This document shows positions 17,954 to 26,261 of a DNA stretch of 59,616 nucleotides, piece by piece. Location: assembly GCA_028278455.1 (NCBI GenBank), contig JANQEH010000182.1:1-59616 (forward strand), given 5' to 3'. A program made the translations under genes and the position numbers. The notes below the pieces were generated by a model. That model saw only the letters and a list, made by a program, of their open reading frames with translations. It did no database searches and was not told the origin of the DNA. The DNA comes from a bacterium (lineage in GTDB: Bacteria; SM23-31). Within the stretch, counting starts at the first letter, position 1. Every line of letters starts with the position of its first letter.

Positions 17954-19522
17954 ATGAAATGGGTTGTTACATCGGATGAAATGCGCAGTATCGATACTCG
18001 CGCAATTGAACAGATCGGTATACCCGGCACAACTCTGATGGAAAGGGCCGGACTTGAAACAGTAGATTACATGGTCGACCTGTTTGAGCTGCTTGCCGGA
18101 AGGAAGATCATGGTCTTCTGCGGCAAGGGAAATAACGGTGGTGACGGATACGTTATTGCACGTGAATTGAAGAGGCTTGCAGCCGATGTTAGAGTCTATG
18201 TCTTCGCCAAGAAGAATGAACTGACAGGAGATGCTCTTCTGAATTATTCTATTATTCAGAAAATGGGACTGAAGATCGAGCATGTTAATTCCGAGGCGGC
18301 TTTGAATAAGATCCCCGACAGCGCTGAAATAGTGGTTGATGCTCTTTTAGGTACAGGTATTAAAGGAGAGGTTAGAGGAATGCTGGCTAAGGCAATCAGC
18401 AAGATCAATTCCATGAGCGCTGCTGTCGTGTCGGTGGATCTTCCATCTGGACTGAATTCCGACACGGGGACATTTGTTAATGAATGCGTTCAGGCGGATC
18501 TGACAGTAACGATGGGACTTCTTAAAACCGGACTTCTCCTTTATCCAGGTAAACTGATGGCAGGTTTGATAAGGATTGCAGATATCGGTTTTCCGGAAAA
18601 GGCAATAAGCCCGACAAAGGTCAAGACTTTTCTGATCGATGAGACAGACATTAGTCTATTCTTTCCCGAAAGAATGCCGTATTATTACAAGGGAGACTGC
18701 GGGAGAGTGCTCGTGATCGGCGGATCTCCCGGACTTACAGGGGCAACTGCCCTGACATGCGACAGCGCGCTCCGTTCGGGAGCGGGGATGACTCTGCTCG
18801 GTATTCCAAAAGGTTTGAATCCGATACTCGAGACAAAACTTACCGAGACAATGACTGTACCCCTGCCGGAGACTGAAGACGGGTGTCTGAGCATTGATGC
18901 TGAGGAAAAGATATTTGATGTTATGCCCTGGGCGGATGTCCTCGCCATAGGCCCAGGGATAGGGAGAAACGAAGAGACTATCAAGCTCGTGTTAAATCTT
19001 CTTGAAAAGGCTGAACTCCCGGTAGTCCTCGATGCAGACGGCCTATATGCGCTGTCGAAAAAACCGGGGATCGTCAAAAAGAGACAATATGAGACGATAA
19101 TCACCCCGCACCAGGGAGAATTCTGCAGGATCATCGCAAAGGATGATGTACCATGCCTGGAGTCAGACAGGGTAGAAACACTCAGGAAATATGCAAAAAA
19201 ATTAAAGTGCACTATCCTTCTGAAGGGGGCGCCAACCTTGATAGCAGGTGAAAATGGTGATATCTATATCAATCCCACAGGCAATGCAGGTATGGCAAGC
19301 GCCGGTTCGGGTGATGTGCTGACAGGTATAATCGCCGGGCTGATGGGACAGGGTATGGACGTAACAACAGCGGGTATAACCGGAGCTTTCATCCACGGCA
19401 TGGCAGGTGATCTCGGCTCTGAGGAATTAGGAGAAGCAGGATTGGTTGCAGGAGACCTTGTTGATTTTCTGCCGTATGCGATAGAAGTGATCATCGGAGA
19501 AAATGAACATGCTGAGGATTAG
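17954..19522 (+). CDS. nnr: Bifunctional NAD(P)H-hydrate epimerase / ADP-dependent dehydratase
   Basis: A 522-residue fusion that repairs hydrated NADH and NADPH. The N-terminal half (1-215) is the YjeF_N epimerase: MRSIDTRAIEQIGIPGTTLMERAG, FCGKGNNGGDGYVIAREL and VDALLGTGIKGEVRG. The C-terminal half is the ribokinase-like dehydratase: GRVLVIGGSPGLTGATALT, AIGPGIGRNEET, VVLDADGLYAL, TPHQGEF and NAGMASAGSGDVLTGIIAGL. The length and order are the standard bacterial fusion. It is followed by vanZ-like and methyltransferase genes on the same strand, with 66 bases to the first of these. The 292 bases before it hold no gene I can support. Confidence 0.93.
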   Translation: MKWVVTSDEMRSIDTRAIEQIGIPGTTLMERAGLETVDYMVDLFELLAGRKIMVFCGKGNNGGDGYVIARELKRLAADVRVYVFAKKNELTGDALLNYSIIQKMGLKIEHVNSEAALNKIPDSAEIVVDALLGTGIKGEVRGMLAKAISKINSMSAAVVSVDLPSGLNSDTGTFVNECVQADLTVTMGLLKTGLLLYPGKLMAGLIRIADIGFPEKAISPTKVKTFLIDETDISLFFPERMPYYYKGDCGRVLVIGGSPGLTGATALTCDSALRSGAGMTLLGIPKGLNPILETKLTETMTVPLPETEDGCLSIDAEEKIFDVMPWADVLAIGPGIGRNEETIKLVLNLLEKAELPVVLDADGLYALSKKPGIVKKRQYETIITPHQGEFCRIIAKDDVPCLESDRVETLRKYAKKLKCTILLKGAPTLIAGENGDIYINPTGNAGMASAGSGDVLTGIIAGLMGQGMDVTTAGITGAFIHGMAGDLGSEELGEAGLVAGDLVDFLPYAIEVIIGENEHAED

Positions 19523-19588
19523 TACGTATATACAAAACAATAAGGTAAGTGTGCAGATTATGGTGTTAAAAGAGAGATGTTGTAGATA

Positions 19589-19966
19589 ATGAAGAATTTC
19601 ATAAAATACTTTCTGCCGGTGCTGCTCTGGCTGCTGTTTATATTTATATCTTCTTACCTGCTGAGAGACAACAGCATTGGCCGTTCATTCGCCCATATAG
19701 ACAAGGTAGTCCATTTCTTCGAGTTCGGTATCCTCGGCTTTCTTATTGTTAGGGCAATATACTACAGTTCGGCTTCACGTGAAATGTTCCGGGCTGTGCT
19801 TTTTTCATTCGGGGTAACGGTATTCATTGCAGGATTCGATGAGCTTCACCAGATATACGTCCCCCACAGAACAGCCAGTCTCTTCGATTTTTCCTCTGAT
19901 ATCGCCGGTATTTTCACTGCTCTGATCGTGTTCTGGCTTATTGCCAGGAATAAAGACAAATCTTGA
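19589..19966 (+). CDS. VanZ family membrane protein
   Basis: A 125-residue protein with about four membrane segments and the VanZ signatures DKVVHFFEFGILGFL and DELHQIYVPHRTASLFDFSSDIAG. VanZ proteins sit in the cytoplasmic membrane; the founding member gives low-level teicoplanin resistance, but the general function is not settled. Its stop codon shares a base with the start of the methyltransferase gene downstream (TGATG), implying translational coupling. Confidence 0.85.
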   Translation: MKNFIKYFLPVLLWLLFIFISSYLLRDNSIGRSFAHIDKVVHFFEFGILGFLIVRAIYYSSASREMFRAVLFSFGVTVFIAGFDELHQIYVPHRTASLFDFSSDIAGIFTALIVFWLIARNKDKS

Positions 19967-20805
19967 TGAAGAAAATTAACCGGTTCATAGGCAGTGCATC
20001 ATCCATCCCTCTATCATTCCGCTATAATACGGATGATATCATCGATGCGGGAGATTCGTTCTATGATGCGACCGGTGAATGCTATTCTGCATTATTCGCC
20101 GATAAAAAGAAGGACGATATCTCATTCTATGTTTCGCTGGCGAAAGAACGTGGCGGGCCTATACTCGAGGCTGCCTGCGGGGACGGCAGGATACTGATAC
20201 CGGTCGCTTCAGCCGGGATAAACGTAACCGGCAGCGATGTATCAGAGGAAATGCTAAGGATCTGCAGGGAGAAAATGAAAGATCTGCCGGATCAGATCAG
20301 GCCGAAGACAGGATTATGCAGGGCAGATCTGCGGGCTCTACCGTTCAGACAGAAGTTCAGGATGGTTTTCCTGCCTTATAATTCCTTCAATCATCTTCTG
20401 AACCGGGAAGGGCAGAATGCATGCATCAGGGGAATACACGATGCGCTTCAGGCGGGCGGTACACTTGTAATGGAGGTGCTGCCTTACCACGAAAACTATG
20501 ACCGTGCATTGATGCTGAGAAAAAAGATCTATATTCCGGAGAAGAAGACGAAGGTGGTAATGTATTCCCGGCTGGAGCATGATAAGGAGAACTGCCGGCA
20601 CAAGGTGCATTGGTTTACACAGATAAAGAAGAGAGGAAAGAAGCCGAAAAGGATGATCACGACATTCACGCGAAAAGACATCCCCCTGGAAGTGGTTATT
20701 GGGATCCTGACCGGGACCGGATTTAATGTAGAAGATATATTCTACGACTATAGAAGGAACACCGAAAAAGGGGACAAAAGACTCATCATCGCAGAGAAGG
20801 TTTAA
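19966..20805 (+). CDS. Class I SAM-dependent methyltransferase
   Basis: A 279-residue protein whose ATG overlaps the VanZ stop by one base. Motif I is visible as GPILEAACGDGRILIPVA, with an acidic end to the next strand (GSDVSEEML), CRADLRALPFRQKF as motif II/III region and VFLPYNSFNHLL as motif IV. The N-terminal 50 residues carry DIIDAGDSFYDATGECYSALFAD, a lead-in seen in small-molecule methyltransferases. The substrate is unknown. Confidence 0.8.
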   Translation: MKKINRFIGSASSIPLSFRYNTDDIIDAGDSFYDATGECYSALFADKKKDDISFYVSLAKERGGPILEAACGDGRILIPVASAGINVTGSDVSEEMLRICREKMKDLPDQIRPKTGLCRADLRALPFRQKFRMVFLPYNSFNHLLNREGQNACIRGIHDALQAGGTLVMEVLPYHENYDRALMLRKKIYIPEKKTKVVMYSRLEHDKENCRHKVHWFTQIKKRGKKPKRMITTFTRKDIPLEVVIGILTGTGFNVEDIFYDYRRNTEKGDKRLIIAEKV

Positions 20806-20929
20806 ATAATCCAACCGGTTCTGAACATACCTTCAGTATTGGATCTTTAATCACTTAAACAGATAAAAATACACTTCAATGACTCTGTCATTCCAGTAGG
20901 CCTATAGCTGGAATTCATTGAGAAAACTA

Positions 20930-20957
20930 TTGGAGATCGTTTTTTTTTTTGTATATT
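20930..20957 (+). promoter_or_regulatory. Candidate sigma-70 promoter for the AraC-type gene
   Basis: TTGGAG (20930-20935), a 16-base T-rich spacer and TATATT (20952-20957) lie about 115 bases upstream of the regulator gene. The TATATT box follows a T run, as in the promoter at 12664-12692. The same intergenic space holds a short palindrome, ATTCCAG ... CTGGAAT, at 20890-20914. Confidence 0.4.
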
Positions 20958-21075
20958 CTTGCTCCCGCCTCATTATTGTGGTTTGATTATCTCGAAAGAA
21001 GGAACCAAAATAACGAGTATTTCCTGTACTGGACTGAATGTATAGGGATAATTACGGATTTGAAGAAGCCTGATT

Positions 21076-21435
21076 TTGAGAACTGCAACGCAAGAAGTAT
21101 TAGTCTCTGTTAAAAATGAGATTGAGAAACACCCGGAACAGAATAACAATCTTGAGAATTTAGCGCATTCTTTTAATTTTTCTTACAGGTATTTAAATAG
21201 GAAATTCTCCCTGCTCTTCGGGAAGACAATGAAGCAATACCAGAGCCTGGTAAAAAAGAACGAACTGGAGAGACTTCTCGAAGAATTCGCCGATGACGAA
21301 TCTATGACTGTGATACATTTTGCAGAGAAGCTTGGATTCAGGTTCGATTCCGGTTTACTTAATTTTGTCAGGAGGAATTATAACGGAATGTCTTTCAATA
21401 TGCTCAGAAAGCAGTACCAAAACAGATCAGTATAA
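21076..21435 (+). CDS. AraC-type helix-turn-helix domain protein
   Basis: A 119-residue protein made almost entirely of an AraC/XylS-like DNA-binding domain: NNLENLAHSFNFSYRYLNRKFSLLFGKTMKQYQ (first helix-turn-helix) and MTVIHFAEKLGFRFDSGLLNFVRRNYNGMSFNMLRKQY (second). There is no ligand-binding domain. The frame is closed by a stop at 21061-21063, so the start is a non-ATG codon; TTG 21076 is the best of CTG, ATT and TTG. It stands at the border of the AT-rich island that follows and could regulate it, but that is inference. Confidence 0.7.
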   Translation: MRTATQEVLVSVKNEIEKHPEQNNNLENLAHSFNFSYRYLNRKFSLLFGKTMKQYQSLVKKNELERLLEEFADDESMTVIHFAEKLGFRFDSGLLNFVRRNYNGMSFNMLRKQYQNRSV

Positions 21436-21487
21436 AACAATGTTCCAGAATTTGTTCCGGAATTTGAATACAAATTTGAATACTTAT

Positions 21488-21516
21488 TTGAAAAATTATT
21501 TCTTTAAAATTATATA
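21488..21516 (+). promoter_or_regulatory. Candidate promoter at the edge of the AT-rich island
   Basis: TTGAAA (21488-21493), a 17-base spacer and TATATA (21511-21516) lie about 125 bases before the MauE-rhodanese gene. The base composition here is AT-rich, so chance matches are likely. Confidence 0.3.
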
Positions 21517-21641
21517 AATAAAAGCTAATTTATTTAAGTATTGAAGAGTAATCTGAAATTATAAAGCAAATTATAGATAAACCATGTAAACTAATTACAG
21601 ACTACAAATTTCGTTCTATAGAATAGGGATTAATTGGGAGC

Positions 21642-22469
21642 ATGAAGAACCTGTCTATAATAATTAGAATCTTTCTGGGAATTTTATTTACTACATCCGG
21701 TATACTAAAAGTAACCGATTTGATGACATTTTCAGATGCGATAGAAAGATTTGATATCCTGCCGGGATTCATTGCTGCTGCTACAATAATAATACCCAGT
21801 ATAGAAATAACTGCAGGATTAATGCTAATTCTAGGCATATTCAAAAGAGTCGCAGTTGTAGCTCTAATACTATTAATTATTATATTCGTTATAGGAATCA
21901 GTATTAATTTACAACGAGGTATCATTTTTGACTGTGGTTGTTTTGGGCCGCTAAATATATTTACAAAAATATCTTTCTCCAAATTACTGTTTGATTTTTC
22001 ATTACTTGGTGGTTTAGGTTTAGTATTATGGAAGGATACGGTTGGTTTAAATTTTATTAAGCATTTAAAGGTTATATTAACATTTTCTTTTTTCACATCT
22101 ATGTTGGTATTTATCCCATTTAATAAAGCATCATGGTACTATGTAATTAATTTAAAAAATCTGCAGAAAATAAACTGGAGAGAGGTAACTGAACTTAGTA
22201 AGAGAGATGATGTCATAATACTTGATTCAAGGAAACCTGAGGATTTCAATAAGGAAAATGTGCCTAATTCTGTTAATTTCCCTTCACTTGAATTTGAGAA
22301 ATATTACCCTGAATTTCGAAAAATTCTTATTAACAAATTAATTATTATTTATTGTGATGGCTCAAAGTGTTCTGCTTCAACAAAGTTAGCTTTAAATCTT
22401 TTAGCAAAAGGATTTAATAATATATTTTTATTCAGCGAGGGATTTGAGCTATGGGAAGAAAGAAAATAG
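21642..22469 (+). CDS. MauE/DoxX-like membrane protein fused to a rhodanese domain
   Basis: A 275-residue protein, GGGAG-led at ATG 21642. Residues 1-145 have four membrane segments and MauE/DoxX features: IRIFLGILFTTSGILKVTD, a Glu in IPSIEITAGLMLILG, and the redox-type motif FDCGCFGPLNIF. A linking membrane helix follows (about 145-165). Residues 175-275 are a rhodanese domain: VIILDSRKPEDFNKENVPNS, IIYCDGSKCSASTKLALNLL with the active-loop Cys, and GFNNIFLFSEGFELWEERK. MauE-type proteins act in disulfide handling for periplasmic partners; here a sulfur-handling domain is attached. It is followed after 11 bases by a Cys-free anchored protein and then a Cys-containing secreted peptide, which suggests a thiol-maturation role. 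Confidence 0.8.
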   Translation: MKNLSIIIRIFLGILFTTSGILKVTDLMTFSDAIERFDILPGFIAAATIIIPSIEITAGLMLILGIFKRVAVVALILLIIIFVIGISINLQRGIIFDCGCFGPLNIFTKISFSKLLFDFSLLGGLGLVLWKDTVGLNFIKHLKVILTFSFFTSMLVFIPFNKASWYYVINLKNLQKINWREVTELSKRDDVIILDSRKPEDFNKENVPNSVNFPSLEFEKYYPEFRKILINKLIIIYCDGSKCSASTKLALNLLAKGFNNIFLFSEGFELWEERK

Positions 22470-22480
22470 AAGAAGTAATT

Positions 22481-23041
22481 ATGAGTAATTATAAGTCCAT
22501 TTCCATTTCGGTTTTTACCGGCTTGTTACTAATACTTTTCCTCAGTGTAAACAGTAATTCCAATATTTTTATGAAAGAGGATGATAAACTTAGAAAGCAT
22601 ATTGAGAATTTGGAAGAACAAAATAAATTTCTTGCTCGTTTTGCTAATAAAATCTCATTTGGATCGAAAGTTGTCGGGCAATATATCGGCTTTGAAGATT
22701 TAAAAATAGGTAAAAATGAAGAAATCAATTTAATTTCTGTTTTAAATGATGATGCTAATTATATAGCAAAAAATTATGAGAGAAAAATAATAAATACTAT
22801 AAAAGAAAAAAGAAATGATGTCAGTTATACTCCTGTTCATTTAAGTGATATCGAAAATAATAGTGAACTTATTAATAGTCTTATAAGGGAGGGATTGGAT
22901 AAATTCATAAATATATTTATAATAGGAAAATCGAATAATATTCTATTATTAATGAGTATTGATGGTCGTGAATCAAAAGAAGAATTAATATTGATCGAAA
23001 AGATATTTTCAAATATTCTTAATAATATAGTAATTGAATAA
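22481..23041 (+). CDS. Membrane-anchored protein of unknown function
   Basis: A 186-residue protein, not recognised. The start at ATG 22481 is preferred over 22451, since the latter overlaps the upstream gene and lacks a ribosome site, while AGAAG precedes 22481. Residues 9-24 (ISVFTGLLLILFLSVN) form one membrane anchor or uncleaved signal, followed by a short coiled-coil-like stretch (DDKLRKHIENLEEQNKFLARF). The rest is a mixed alpha/beta domain. It contains no Cys at all, although it sits between a redox-type membrane protein and a Cys-containing peptide. A divergent thioredoxin-like fold that lost its Cys pair is possible but unproven. Confidence 0.6.
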   Translation: MSNYKSISISVFTGLLLILFLSVNSNSNIFMKEDDKLRKHIENLEEQNKFLARFANKISFGSKVVGQYIGFEDLKIGKNEEINLISVLNDDANYIAKNYERKIINTIKEKRNDVSYTPVHLSDIENNSELINSLIREGLDKFINIFIIGKSNNILLLMSIDGRESKEELILIEKIFSNILNNIVIE

Positions 23042-23190
23042 CCAAAATAGACTGTGTCTGATTATATCATGAAGATCCAATATATATCTGTTGGTCTTGA
23101 ATAAAAATACAGCATCTCAGTAAACCATAAGGTCGAATTTATAGAATATATTTTTAATTAGTTGTTTATATTAATCAATCGGAGGATGTC

Positions 23191-23352
23191 ATGAGGAAAC
23201 TTAAAGAAAGAGCAAAAATTCCTTTTTTTATTGCATTAGGACTCTGTTTTATTTGCATCATAACAATGGATGTTGAATCTGCCACTTCTAAAAATTTTCA
23301 ATATTGGTGGTGTTCGAGGACTAATTCAGATTTCAGAGGCGATTATTGTTAG
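23191..23352 (+). CDS. Small secreted Cys-containing peptide (53 aa), NVEALA-like leader
   Basis: A 53-codon gene with a strong GGAGG site five bases before ATG 23191. Its N-terminus is basic (MRKLKERAK), then hydrophobic (IPFFIALGLCFICIITM), ending in DVESA, which is both a plausible signal-peptidase site and similar to the NVEALA motif of small Bacteroidales precursor peptides. The mature part is NFQYWWCSRTNSDFRGDYC, ending in Cys at an amber codon. The same frame stays open for 24 more codons after the TAG, to a TAA at 23425-23427, and that extension is Tyr/Gly/Asp-rich with two more Cys. The gene may therefore be a 77-residue four-Cys peptide broken by a nonsense change. Upstream is the MauE-rhodanese unit; downstream is a beta-propeller gene. 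Confidence 0.6.
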   Translation: MRKLKERAKIPFFIALGLCFICIITMDVESATSKNFQYWWCSRTNSDFRGDYC

Positions 23353-23921
23353 GAAGATGTATATGGGTATGGTACTTATGATTGTTTTTACGGAGTTAAT
23401 GAACCTTGTTTTGATATAATCGACTAAAGAAGATAACATATTACTCCTTATTTATGGTGTATAAATAATTTTTGAATTCAGTATTAGTTAATAGATATAT
23501 GCACACCTCAAGGATATATAGAGTAATTTGTTAGTGTTTTACATTGTATAATGCAATCATCTTTTACTGTAGAATATTGATTAGAGTATATAAACTGTCG
23601 TGATATCTGCGATGACCTATTACCTTTAGCAGATATGGTTTTGCATAATATAATAATTCAATATGCAATGCTAATATTGAACTCGTAATAAGAACTTAAT
23701 AATTGGAGTGCATCTGAATAAATATATAGACTACTCTGAGGATACTGAAAAGACCATCAAAATATGGATTCATGTGTACAATCATTTGTATCCTCCAACG
23801 GATGTGAATTAAACAAGTCCTTTTTAGTTCGATTTAAGCGAAGTTTATTCAAGTTTTAGTATTTGATGAGTAATACAGATAAACGATTTACTTTGTTTGA
23901 AACAAATTAGGATCGGTTAAA
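23353..23921. other. AT-rich gap without a supported gene
   Basis: After the peptide gene and its in-frame extension (to 23427), no convincing gene is visible. A GTG-initiated 34-residue frame at 23708-23812 (HLNKYIDYSEDTEKTIKIW ...) has a GGAG just before it, but no recognisable family and little support; it could be a remnant. The AT-rich, stop-dense sequence looks like decayed coding DNA. Confidence 0.4.
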
Positions 23922-25064
23922 ATGTTCGAGAAAAAGAAAAATTTAGTATTAATACTGTCAATGTCAATAATTCTTATTTGTAATTCAAGTAATGTGAGAC
24001 CTCAGAATTCCAGGATAATTTCTAATCAGAATCCTGAGTACAATGATGATTCTGACTTCGTAACGTTGAAAAAATTGAACAGTATCGATACGTTCAGTAA
24101 AGTAATGAGTAAAAATGATTATTCAATAAAGGATGTGTCAGTGATTAGATTTGACGCTGAAGATAACATGTATATTCTGGATAAATATGCCAGCAAAATT
24201 ATTGTCTTTGATAACGAAGGCAATTACTTAAGGGCTTTAGGTGGACAAGGTTGGGGGCCGAAAGAATTTGATGGTACTAGATCATTTTTTATTAAAGATA
24301 GGCAACTTTATGTTCTTCAAAGAAATCGTTATTGTAAAATTCTTGATCTATCTGGAAATTATATTTCGGAGAAACTTGTACCTCCTGCAAATCTAAGCTG
24401 GATAGAACCCTATGACAATAAATTCTTACTTCATATAGGTGTTCCGGATCGGGAATTGAAACTAAAGTATAGACTTTCTATTGCAGGAAATGATTTTAAT
24501 GACGAAGAGATAATCTTTGAATATGATTTTCCTCCGGGATTGACAGGACCTAATTTCAGGCATGATCCGAGAAAATGGCTGGAACCTTCGGAAAATGGAG
24601 AGTTCTACTTTGCCGAAGATAATTATAATTCTTATTTGATAGGCAAGTATGATATTAAAGGTAGTCCCATAATAAAATTTAGAAGGCCATACAAAATTAA
24701 ACACTATTCACAAAAATCTAAAGAAAACTTTAAAATCATTTACAAAAGAGCGATAGAGGAAGGGAGGATTAAAATGCCTGAATCCCCACCGGTGATCAGA
24801 ACTATAATAAGAGATGATCATAAATACTTGTGGGTGGTTTCTGGGGAAACTTCATATGATAATGATGATCCTGAATACGAAAATACGGTCGATATTTTTG
24901 ATGAAAACGGGAAATGGAAATACTCATTTAAGTCAAAATATGTATCGCAAAAGAGTATAATTCATAAAAATCGACTTTATGATGTAACCCTGATAGATCC
25001 CGAATCAGGAAAACAATTTATTAATGTCTATCAGATTGAATATGGACACAACAAAAGAGAATAA
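23922..25064 (+). CDS. Six-bladed beta-propeller (BF3164/NHL-like) secreted protein
   Basis: A 380-residue protein with an N-terminal signal (KKNLVLILSMSIILICNSS, perhaps a lipoprotein-like Cys at residue 21) and propeller blades: EDNMYILDKYASKIIVFDNEGNYLRALGGQGWGPKEFDG, RQLYVLQRNRYCKILDLSGNY and HKYLWVVSGETSYDND. The loop GGQGWGPKEF is a divergent version of the GQGPGEF loop of the 0.8-8.8 kb propellers, so this is a distant member. Its base composition is AT-rich like the rest of the island. In Bacteroidales, lipoproteins of this type sit beside NVEALA-like peptides and MauE/DoxX proteins, as here. Confidence 0.75.
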   Translation: MFEKKKNLVLILSMSIILICNSSNVRPQNSRIISNQNPEYNDDSDFVTLKKLNSIDTFSKVMSKNDYSIKDVSVIRFDAEDNMYILDKYASKIIVFDNEGNYLRALGGQGWGPKEFDGTRSFFIKDRQLYVLQRNRYCKILDLSGNYISEKLVPPANLSWIEPYDNKFLLHIGVPDRELKLKYRLSIAGNDFNDEEIIFEYDFPPGLTGPNFRHDPRKWLEPSENGEFYFAEDNYNSYLIGKYDIKGSPIIKFRRPYKIKHYSQKSKENFKIIYKRAIEEGRIKMPESPPVIRTIIRDDHKYLWVVSGETSYDNDDPEYENTVDIFDENGKWKYSFKSKYVSQKSIIHKNRLYDVTLIDPESGKQFINVYQIEYGHNKRE

Positions 25065-25230
25065 CTGGACTATTCTTATATACTATTTGGATGAACAAAA
25101 GTGCTTAAAATCAAGTTAAACTCGAACAGACAATAAAGAGGAAGAGTATTTGAGTTATTAATACTAATATTTATGATCATAATAGAAATAGGTTCGATTA
25201 TTACTCACAATATTAAGTGGAGGAAAACTT

Positions 25231-26247
25231 ATGAAAATCGTTAAATTCAAATCCAGCTCAACATTCATAACTTTGGGTCTGATCTGGTTGTTATTTCTGA
25301 CAACTGATCAAATGCTAATGTCTGGTGAGATCCCATCAGATAAAAGTGTTCAAAATTTAAATGATTATAGACTGGAAAACATTCGGGCAATTACTGATGG
25401 AAAGATAAAGTTTTTAAAGCCAAAATGGTCGCCTGATGGAAAAAAAATTGCTATTTCTTCGGGTGTTCAGGGTATCTGGTTAATGGATACCAATGGTAAC
25501 GCCCAAAGGAATATAATACCCAAATCTGATAGTGTAACCGATTTTCTATGGCTATTGGATTCAAAAACAATTATTTACAAACAAGTTGAATATAAAAAAG
25601 AAAAATCAATGGTCAAGAATACTTACCTAAAACAGGTTGATATATATAACGGAAATGTCGAAACATTACGTACGTCTCTAAATAGATTTGATCTGAGAAT
25701 AACAAATGATGGTAATATTTTCGTTAGAGATATTGGTAGAAGAAGCAATGAGATTTTTGACACTAATGGTAATATTGCGAATATAGCAAAAAAAGAAAAA
25801 ATATATTTTAGAGATGAAAACAGGCAGCTTAAATCAATACAATATCCTGATAGAACCGAAGAATTATTATATGATAAAAAAATATTAGATTTCAAACTGA
25901 ATAATAAGAAAAACAAAATTATTTTTCAGGAATATGGAAAAACATCTCTACTTAACTTAGCTGATGGCTCTCTTAAAGAAATTACTGCTTTATCAAAGTT
26001 GGCAGGATATTATTACTGGCTTCCAGATGATATACATCTAATTACCTATATAGCACTTGATGATGGACATAGACTTACAGAATCAGATATTTATCTATTC
26101 AATATGGATACAAATATATTAACCAATATGACTTCAACACAAAAAATATTTGAAATGTATCCAGATTTATCCCCTGATGGGAAAAGAATTGTCTATTGTG
26201 ATTTTAGAACGGGTATTGTTTTCACAGCTGATATAATAAATTATTAA
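25231..26247 (+). CDS. TolB-like/PD40 beta-propeller secreted protein
   Basis: A 338-residue protein with an N-terminal signal or anchor (STFITLGLIWLLFLTTDQM) and a GGAGG ribosome site. WD40-like PD40 blades are visible: FLKPKWSPDGKKIAISSGVQGIWLMDTNG, FLWLLDSKTIIYK, YYWLPDDIHLITYIAL and MYPDLSPDGKRIVYCDFRTG. It ends two bases before the overlapping region of the amidase pseudogene and probably shares its transcript. Such propellers are periplasmic binding modules; the partner is unknown. AT-rich like its neighbours. Confidence 0.7.
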   Translation: MKIVKFKSSSTFITLGLIWLLFLTTDQMLMSGEIPSDKSVQNLNDYRLENIRAITDGKIKFLKPKWSPDGKKIAISSGVQGIWLMDTNGNAQRNIIPKSDSVTDFLWLLDSKTIIYKQVEYKKEKSMVKNTYLKQVDIYNGNVETLRTSLNRFDLRITNDGNIFVRDIGRRSNEIFDTNGNIANIAKKEKIYFRDENRQLKSIQYPDRTEELLYDKKILDFKLNNKKNKIIFQEYGKTSLLNLADGSLKEITALSKLAGYYYWLPDDIHLITYIALDDGHRLTESDIYLFNMDTNILTNMTSTQKIFEMYPDLSPDGKRIVYCDFRTGIVFTADIINY

Positions 26248-26261
26248 TCATGGAGGAGAAG

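Noticed and set aside
23708-23812. 34-residue GTG frame in the AT-rich gap
   Set aside because: A GGAG precedes it, but nothing else supports coding; mentioned only in the gap description.
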